Source of the DNA: Bostrychus sinensis | Taxonomy: Eukaryota; Chordata; Actinopteri; Gobiiformes; Eleotridae | NCBI GenBank assembly: GCA_020698575.1 | Contig: CM036256.1 | Location: 1,340,910 to 1,404,909, forward strand | Length of the DNA stretch: 64,000 bases | Direction: 5' to 3' | Notes under the pieces: model-generated | Database searches by the model: none | The model's input: the letters and a program-made list of their open reading frames with translations, nothing else | Told to the model about the DNA's origin: nothing | Made by a program: the position numbers and the translations under genes | Shown here: piece by piece, positions 57,286 to 64,000 of the stretch | Layout of the letters: the number at the start of each line of letters is the position of its first letter | Position numbering within the stretch: the stretch's first letter is position 1

Positions 57286-57951
57286 TACACTCAAGGAAAA
57301 AAGAAACGCACCACTGCTTTTTTACCACATTTTTGTTTGGTTACTTATTTTTGATGGAAATATTCCATGTGCAGATCAACCATAAACCCGTCCCTGATAT
57401 TCAGACCCAATTAATCAATGCTTATGACAGTTTCAATAACAATAACATGACCAAACAATAATAATGCAGCAGTTGTGACATGTGGTCGACCAGATGTGGG
57501 ACGGTCATTGGAGGATCCAGTGCCAGATGTGGGACGGTCATTGGAGGATCCAGTGGTGTGGAAACGCTCAGCGAGGCGTACAACAGTAGAGTGATGGACT
57601 CCAAACTCCTGGCTACAGCCGTGTGCTCCTTCAGCTCGAAGCAGGCCAATGGCTGCCAATCTCTCTCTGGTTGCAGGAGTCGTGGCATTGGGAACAAATG
57701 TGCTTTTTTTTCCATTTTGGTGTCTTTTTATAGGGAATGGTTGTGCACAATTGACCCAGACATAGGTGATTAATACAAAAATACAGTTGTTATTGCTCAT
57801 CAAAATCAATCAACCAGAACCAGGAAAACAGTCATTTCATGTTGACTCAGAATAGAACTAAATTCATTGTAGTCTGTCATTTTTCACTGGCTGTAATATT
57901 TTTTGACAAATTGAGAAAATGAAAGTGGTGCGTTTCTTTTTTCCTTGAGTG

Positions 57952-57953
<2 letters not shown>
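57286..57953 (-). mobile_element. Tc/mariner-type non-autonomous element with perfect 30-bp terminal repeats
   Basis: The ends at 57286-57315 and 57924-57953 are exact reverse complements, beginning TACACTCAAGGAAAAAAGAA, in TA-rich target. The minus strand inside encodes a transposase N-terminus fragment: PATRERLAAIGLLRAEGA, VHHSTVVRLAERFHTTGSS and a duplicated NDRPTSG stretch caused by a 36-bp tandem duplication near 57500-57560. No catalytic domain. Confidence 0.8.
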
Positions 57954-57988
<35 letters not shown>

Positions 57989-57997
57989 GGATAGATG

Positions 57998-58048
<51 letters not shown>

Positions 58049-58068
58049 GGATAGATGGATAGATAGAT
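57954..58068. repeat. (GATA)n microsatellite
   Basis: GATA repeats with GGAT variants directly abutting the right end of the mariner-type element. The insertion went into or beside the repeat. Confidence 0.95.
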
Positions 58069-58672
58069 TCAATCTAATGTGCACTGTAAGATTTACTTTT
58101 ATTGTTACTAATTTTGTAGTTGTTGTTATTACTTGTATTGTGCTAATGTCAATGATTGTGAAAGTGATGATGACCTTAATTATGATAAGGGTTATTAACA
58201 TTACTATGAATATAATTAACATTATTATTACTTCTATAAACATTAACTATTATAATTTATCACTAACTATTAACTAATGATTAACTATTATAAAAATAAC
58301 TATTAATTAAATATAACTATGAACTTATAATTGATAGTAACTATTTATTAATTAAATGATTGTGTAGAAAAGTAAAGAAATGTATGTAATTGTATGAATA
58401 TGCCTATTATATTATTATTATACTGTGATAAAAAGGAAGTCATCTGGGAAAGGACTTTAGGGCTGGGGTTTAATAAGTTTAGCTTCCTCCCACTCCCTTT
58501 CAAGCATAACACTGTAAAATTATATGTAAATGTACATAATTTTGTTTATGTATGTATAATATGTAGATCATGCATATATTTTTTCATTTGTATATATTTA
58601 TTTTTTTTATTTTTTATTTTTTTTATTTATTTTCTTTCTCTCACGCTCGAAATATATATTTAAAAAAAAATA
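58069..58672. other. AT-rich 3'UTR and tail of the host LINE
   Basis: No coding sequence. Includes a conserved-looking segment (GGAAGTCATCTGGGAAAGGA, about 58436) typical of fish LINE 3'UTRs, and ends GCTCGAAATATATATTT then A-run. Confidence 0.5.
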
Positions 58673-58920
58673 CCAATGGTTTTACAAAATGTCAAATACC
58701 TGTCACTGTACAGGACAAATAAAATCTAAAGTTCACAGTCTCACCTTTGACTTGGACAGATTTATGAGAAATCACAGAGGTATCTGCCAACAGTTACACA
58801 CTGGACATACTGAATATACCTTAGACTCTGTGCTGTAGTGTTATATTAAAGGCTTTCCAAATATATGAACTAAATACTATGAAAGAGACAGAAGTGAAAC
58901 TGAAGATAACGGCCCCTCAC

Positions 58921-59434
58921 CTCTGAAGCCAGTGCTGGATGGAACACTTGTATCAGCGTCAGCAGACTGTAGGGCTCCTCTCTGACCAGGTTCAGCTCTC
59001 TGAACGACAGCGGCACCACCAGGTCCACCTCCAGTTCTCTAAGCCCTGGGCCCAGTCCAGAGTGAACTTCAGAACTGAGAAGGTCTTCCCCACTCCAGCC
59101 ACGCCGCTGGTCAGCACCGCTCTGAGGGACCTCTGCTCCTTCTGTTCCTCCTGCTGCAGCTCCCCCTGCTGTTCTTCAGTGGGTAACGGTTTAAAGATGT
59201 CGTGGCACCTGATGGGAGTTTCCTTGACAGTCTTCTTCTTGGAGTGTGCCTCCAGCCGCCTCACCTCATGTTGGGCACTGAGGCCTTCACTGAGGCCCTC
59301 TGTGATGTACAGCTCAGTGTAGATCCTGTTCAGAGGAGTTCTACTTCCTGCTCCTTCAGTTCCCTCAGACACACTTCCACATCTGCTCTTCACACTCAGC
59401 TTATGTTTAAACAAAACCTTCTGGAGCTCTGCAC
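58921..59434 (-). pseudogene. Gene B exon 7, FISNA and Walker A with a 1-bp deletion
   Basis: A 514-bp exon against 515 bp in gene A. FISNA (LNRIYTELYITEG, HEVRRLE, RCHDIFKPLP) and Walker A (GVAGVGKT) are intact. Around 59031-59034 one base is missing relative to gene A, so the frame shifts right after WAQGLEN and the next residues (WRWTWWCRC) no longer match NACHT. The exon ends at the same GTGAGG donor. Confidence 0.85.
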
Positions 59435-59504
59435 CTGGTGAGAGGGAAATGCAGAAGAGCAGATGAACCAAAAATGTCCTCATACATCCTGTCTCTAGAC
59501 TTAC

Positions 59505-59596
59505 CTTGTGTGGTGCTGTGGACCTGCTCTTCATGTGTTGTGTCTGTTTGTGGACACTGGGGCCAGGAGTCTCTTAGTGACTCTGTCTTTGTTTCT
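59505..59596 (-). CDS. Gene B exon 6, linker before FISNA
   Basis: A 92-bp exon identical in plan to gene A exon 6, with donor G|GTAAGT and a 70-bp intron before the FISNA exon. Confidence 0.7.
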
Positions 59597-59662
59597 CTGA
59601 GGACAAAAACACTTTAATTAGATACATGAATATATTAATGCTCATGATTCAGTGAGTCTTAC

Positions 59663-59767
59663 TGTGAGTCTGAGGGTCCAGGTTCATGACTGAAGTTTAG
59701 ATCTCTGTCATTAGAGCGAGCACTCTGCAGGGACAGCCACCTGGACTCTGAGGCTGCAGCTCTGTGT
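59663..59767 (-). CDS. Gene B exon 5, third 35-aa N-terminal repeat
   Basis: A 105-bp exon encoding LSLQSARSNDRDLNFS and HEPGPSDS, with donor A|GTAAGA. One base change from gene A turns the Lys of SKD into Asn. Confidence 0.75.
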
Positions 59768-60268
59768 CTGAGCACGAAGAAGGTTTTCAGGACTTGTGTG
59801 GATGGTTTCTACAAAGATAACTGTTCCTGCTTAATTAGTGTCATTTACTGATTACATTATAATGTTTATTCCCTTGCGTTGAACTCATCTAAAACTATCA
59901 CAGTTCAGTTTTCTTCTTCTTCTGTATACACCATTAATGTCTGACGTGTGTTTGTTTCCTGCTTTGAGCTTTTCCTGTTTGGTTCTTCAGTGTCTCACGT
60001 TGCTGAGGAACTTTAGAACATTCTTTGAACATTGCTTTAGTTTAATAAAAGCACAAACGCATTTCCACAGATAATCAATCCATTAAGCTCAGGTTCAGGT
60101 TAGCAACTCCTGTTTGCTACTTCTCTCTGCCTCTTTTAGGATTTAGACTTTCTATATTCACTTTGTCACATGTCAAGTTTGGAAGAAGTTTAGCAATAAG
60201 TTTGGCTCAAAATTTCAGCTGAATGCCATGTTTTGTTTTGTTTTTTATCACCGTACAATGCTTCTCGC

Positions 60269-60373
60269 AGTGAGTCTGAAGGATCAGGATCATGACTGAA
60301 GTCTGGACCTCTGCCTTCAGACCAGTTACTCTTCATGGACAGATGACTGGACACTGAGGCTGCTGACCTGTGT
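60269..60373 (-). CDS. Gene B exon 4, second 35-aa N-terminal repeat
   Basis: A 105-bp exon matching gene A exon 4, including the same GC-type donor (T|GCGAGA) and TTATAG acceptor. The shared non-canonical donor predates the A/B duplication. Confidence 0.6.
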
Positions 60374-61251
60374 CTATAAAGAAAAGTTAGTTATTTCAGA
60401 GTTTCCCATTCTTTAAAAAGCCTATGGCAGACAGACAGTGCTTCTGATCTGGGGTCAGTCTGAGCCCTGCAGCTCCTCTAGTGTACATCCGAGAGGAACG
60501 GAGAGATACGGAGTGCGATGTTATCATCAGGGCTAGCCTCACTGAGCGTGTGAGGAGACAACGCTTGTAGCTGAGCAGTGTTATTTTAGCAGCTGTTATT
60601 CAGAAAAAAGTTAAACACATCAGGATTTATTAAGAACATTTGCACAATCAGCTGCACCATTTATTTGTTTATTACAAACCACCTCTTTAAGACTATTGAG
60701 AACCTACTTTCAGGTTTGTAAGTGGCCACAGGTAAATTGGTGAGGCTGGGCTGCTTCCTTGTGGTCTTGCTGCTGAGGTGAGATTATTAGGGCCTGACTA
60801 AACGACTGTGACATATCAGCAACAGATTACTGTCTTTAGATAGTTGTAATACAAGTTTACAGAAATCTCTCCTGTCTCTCACACCACTGAAGGTCTGATG
60901 TGGGAACTACTACTGTTCTGTCTTCCTGCAACACTTGAGTTTCTTTTTTATTATTATTATTTTACTAAACTGCAACTATACAGAAAGAGAAAATATCTGA
61001 GGTACTCTGGTCGTTGCTGCAATTTTTAATTCAACGCCAACGCGTTTCGACTGCATCAGTCTTCATCAGGGCATTTGTAGTACAGGTGCGTGAACATGAT
61101 TTTTAAAGAGACAAGTCATGTGATCGGTCATGTGACAGACACATATTACTTCAAAGCACATATCAAAGAAGCATCAAGCATCAGCCCAGTTTCCTGTCCT
61201 GAAGAGCACCTGGTATGGCACGCACCTGATGAAATCCAGTGAGCACTCCTT

Positions 61252-62289
61252 TGGGGCTGTGCAATTAATCAAATTTCGATTACAATATCGATTATTATTA
61301 CACCCTACGATTACAAAAATTATGTAATTGAGAAAAAACGATTAATTACACTAACTTTGAAATGTGCTTTGAATGTGGGCTCACGCTCCACCCCTCCCCT
61401 CTCAAAGCCTGCGCTGTTAGCTACAGGCTAGGCTACATGTGGAGAGTTGTTACCAGAAACATGGCAGAAAGAGAACAAAGAGAAATGATTGGTTAGCAGA
61501 AAAGGCAAGAGAAATCTGTTGTTTGGGAGCACTTTGGGTTTGAAGAGAAAGACGTTGAGCGTTGAGGGTTGTGGAAACCATTTCTATCCCCTACTGGACC
61601 GGAGAGGGTGGTTGTCTAATAACACGGTGAGTGCAGTAGTTTCATGTTTACTTGGCGTTTTGGCTCTGGTTACAAGTGTACAAGTTGTGCACGTACGATA
61701 TAGCCTGTGGCGCTTGACTTTATCAGCTACTTTATCAGCTACCAGTGCACACCTGAGCGCTGTGGGTGTGTCTTGGGCTGGTGCGGCCACGGAGCAATGC
61801 TAGTGGTCCCTATAGGCAGAACATGAAATCGGGACTAGAGAGTGTGCACTGGTCCGTGCCTCCGTAAACCCTTTCATGGCGCCCTGGTGCCGTGAGCTTA
61901 AACGCGCACTGTTTGCCGAGGGTTCTAGCGGTGTCACAGCAGCAAGTCTGCCCAGCCCCAGAGCACTGGAGTCAGACTTGGACACTGAAAAAGTCTCATC
62001 CAGCTCAAACAGCGCTGGTGGTGTGAGCATCCATGAGAGCTGATAACAGTGTGTATGTATTTGCATGCATGCAGTTAAAGATGGGTAACACATGCTTGAA
62101 ATGCAGTTACAAACCGCGTTTAGGACAATAAAAAGGTGAACTAACTCCTGTCTGCGGTCATCACTCAACCCAGATCATTTAAACAGACTGGTATTCCTGG
62201 CAAAAAACCTTAAAAACATTAGTCATGTTCAGCTGCCCTAAACCTGATGTTTTTATGCTATGAAGGTGGACCAGCAAGTTTTAAGTTTA

Positions 62290-62328
<39 letters not shown>

Positions 62329-62636
62329 CATGTTACTAGAATTTAAATAATATAGACTACTTACTTGAGTCGAGGAATTATTTTATTTATTAAATAGTTG
62401 CTATACTACATAATAGTTGATATGTTCATATCAGTATATAGCAGTTCACTCCATTTGTTTACAAAAGTGACCAAAGTTGGCTTACTAATATTTTGCACCT
62501 TTTTATTTATGTGTAAAAATATATATTTTACATTGTTTTGTTCAAAACAATGTTAATGAATAATTGTTTGAATAATCGTGATTTCAATTATGTCTAAATT
62601 AATCGTGATTATTTTTTCCATAATTGAGCAGCTCTA
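61252..62636. mobile_element. hAT-type non-autonomous element in gene B intron 3
   Basis: Paralogue of 15680-17066 with the same ends, the same flanking duplication and a (TAA)n tract at about 62291-62328. Differs by scattered substitutions and short indels. Confidence 0.75.
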
Positions 62637-62703
62637 CACTCCCTGCAACTCTTCTTCTGCAACTATATAGATTTGTGATTTATGATGGCAAAATATTGCT
62701 TAC

Positions 62704-62808
62704 AGTGAGTCTGAAGGATCAGGTTCATGACTGAAGTTTAGATCGTTGTCTTTAGAGCGGTCACTCTTCATGGACAGACGACTGGACTCTGAGGCTGCTG
62801 CTCTGTGT
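62704..62808 (-). CDS. Gene B exon 3, first 35-aa N-terminal repeat
   Basis: A 105-bp phase 2-2 exon encoding LSMKSDRSKDNDLNFS and HEPDPSDS, with donor GTAAGC. It lies just right of the hAT element and matches gene A exon 3 apart from a cluster of changes in the SKDND segment. Confidence 0.75.
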
Positions 62809-63077
62809 CTGGAGAAAAGATAATCTGTTGTTACTTTAAAGACGTCTTCACTGTCAGCTGTGTTTAAAAATATGTTTGATTTATTTGCAGTTTTCTTCTT
62901 TCAGGCCGTTGTTTGTTAATCCTTGAAACATAGATAAAGTATAACACAGATAACTGCATAAGGCTCCTACACATCACAGATAAATACATACTGTAGAAAT
63001 AAGTGTTGTTGTGAAAAGTGATGAGCAGCTGAAGGCTGTGATTTAACAGGCTCTGAATGAAAAATGACTGGACTCAC

Positions 63078-63197
63078 TTTGTCCCAGAGGGATCCGGCTC
63101 AGTGCTGCCCCCTGGAGGTTCTTTTATGGATAAACCTCTGTTTATCTGAGACACAGAAGACTCTGCTCTGTCTTCATCCATTTCCTCGTCGCTCAGC
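63078..63197 (-). CDS. Gene B exon 2, start-codon exon (intact)
   Basis: A 120-bp exon with the ATG at 63181-63179. It reads MDEDRAESSVSQINRGLS and ends PDPSGTK at an AA|GTGAGT donor. This is the undamaged form of the exon that carries the 2-bp deletion in gene A. Confidence 0.8.
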
Positions 63198-63643
63198 CTG
63201 GAATATAAGTCAGAGTAGTTCAGAGTAATTAACCTGAGACTAGTTTCTGATCTAAAGTATTGCTCTGTCACTGATGGAAACTGGACAAACAGGAAACACA
63301 GTGACTCTGCACAGCTTCATTCCTCACGACACACCTCTGAATGCATTTGTTTTAAAAGCCTCATGTATTTAAAGGTTTAAAAGAAGGTATCTGGATATAG
63401 TTCTGTAGAAGACGTTTGGACTCAAAGAGACACTTCTGCCTGGACTCACAATGTGCTGCCAGTTGTAAACTTAACGCTGTAATTTGACTGAAAAAGTCAT
63501 TAAAAGCAGGAGCCTGGTGCCACACACAGTTCTCTGACTTCTCATGAATATTCACACTTTTCTATTGATTTAAACTGAAAACACAGTTAACACGAAACTA
63601 TACAGACTTTAAAAACAATCTTTAAGAACAAACTTAGACTCAC

Positions 63644-63691
63644 CTCGGATCAGACGCCTCAGCTCCAAATACTTTGACCTCTGTCACACAC
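63644..63691 (-). other. Gene B exon 1 (non-coding), start uncertain
   Basis: Counterpart of gene A exon 1, with a G|GTGAGT donor just below 63644 and nearly identical sequence. No usable ATG. The 5' end is set arbitrarily at the edge of the promoter repeat. Confidence 0.4.
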
Positions 63692-63775
63692 CTGAGTCAC
63701 ATGACCAGCCCCTCCCCTCTGTGTTTCACTCACACAGCTGAGTCACATGACCAGCCCCTCCCCTCTGTGTTCAGG
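63692..63775 (-). promoter_or_regulatory. Promoter/5'UTR tandem repeat of gene B, two copies of the 46-bp unit
   Basis: Same TGAGTCACATGACC plus CCCCTCCCC unit as in front of gene A, but in two copies (63692-63737 and 63738-63775) rather than three. It sits at the same distance from the exon 1 donor at 63644. The flanks on both sides are nearly identical between genes A and B, so the copy-number difference arose after the gene duplication. Confidence 0.5.
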
Positions 63776-64000
63776 CCCTGGTTTGGTGGAATGAGCCATA
63801 ACTCACTAAAGCTAAACTCAGAGCTACAAGTTTAAAGTTAGCTCTAAATAGTTGATGGTGTATATTAGCAGTTTGAGGGAGAGAATAGTGCAGACGAATA
63901 GAGCAAGACGAGCTCATGAAGAGATGTTGTTGCTCTCGCTCTGAGTTTGCTCCAGGTCTTAATCACAAACAAACGCTAACGACTTACCCCAAGCTCTTTA

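Noticed and set aside
57884..58243. Minus-strand low-complexity frame with LSIYLSIYLS repeats
   Set aside because: Translation of the (GATA)n microsatellite.

Overview
The window is vertebrate nuclear DNA, almost certainly from a teleost fish. It has long introns, GT-AG exons, an NLR gene of the fish FISNA-NACHT-LRR (NLRC3-like, 'NLR-C') type, and a fish-like transposon load (hAT, Tc1/mariner, BEL/Pao, CR1/Jockey-group LINEs, an RTE-like relic). I see no bacterial or viral gene organisation. The species cannot be named from the sequence.

Two NLR genes lie head to tail on the minus strand. Gene A runs from about 18.25 kb leftwards off the window edge. Gene B runs from about 63.8 kb to somewhere between 23.8 and 18.7 kb. 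Each has a non-coding first exon behind a tandemly repeated 46-bp promoter element, a short ATG exon, three 105-bp exons encoding the fish NLR 'LSMKSxxSKD..FSHEP.PSDS' repeat, a 92-bp linker exon, an exon with FISNA plus the NACHT Walker A, an exon with Walker B to the end of the NACHT region, and a chain of 174-bp LRR exons (5 visible in A, 9 in B). I followed the reading frame across the joins from the ATG exon to the first LRR exon and it is continuous, apart from one small deletion in each gene. Gene A lacks 2 bp in its ATG exon and gene B lacks 1 bp just after Walker A, so both may be pseudogenes, or carry assembly errors. No B30.2 exon was recognised.

The main discovery is how the LRR part grew. 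LRR exons come in two types (CDLS and CGLS) and introns in two types. Alpha introns hold an RTE-like LINE relic invaded by a 28-bp minisatellite. Beta introns hold a hAT MITE, and in two places a CR1/Jockey-like LINE. Exon and intron types alternate, so the amplified unit is a two-exon, two-intron module. The exons are almost identical except for a short patch of codons on the LRR face, where nearly all differences change the amino acid. The 28-bp array has grown from about 5, 12 and 15 copies to about 290 copies (8.1 kb at 27.4-35.5 kb) in different copies of the same intron.

Layout: 0-18.3 kb gene A; 18.3-18.7 kb short intergenic gap; 18.7-23.8 kb unresolved 3' part of gene B with a 44-bp minisatellite, a hAT MITE, a Tc1 relic and another MITE; 23.8-47.5 kb LRR modules of gene B with solo LTRs, a LINE and a foldback element; 47.6-59.4 kb split NACHT of gene B, whose intron was enlarged from 0.45 to 9.95 kb by a LINE that received a complete-ended BEL/Pao element and a mariner-type MITE; 59.5-64 kb N-terminal exons and promoter of gene B.
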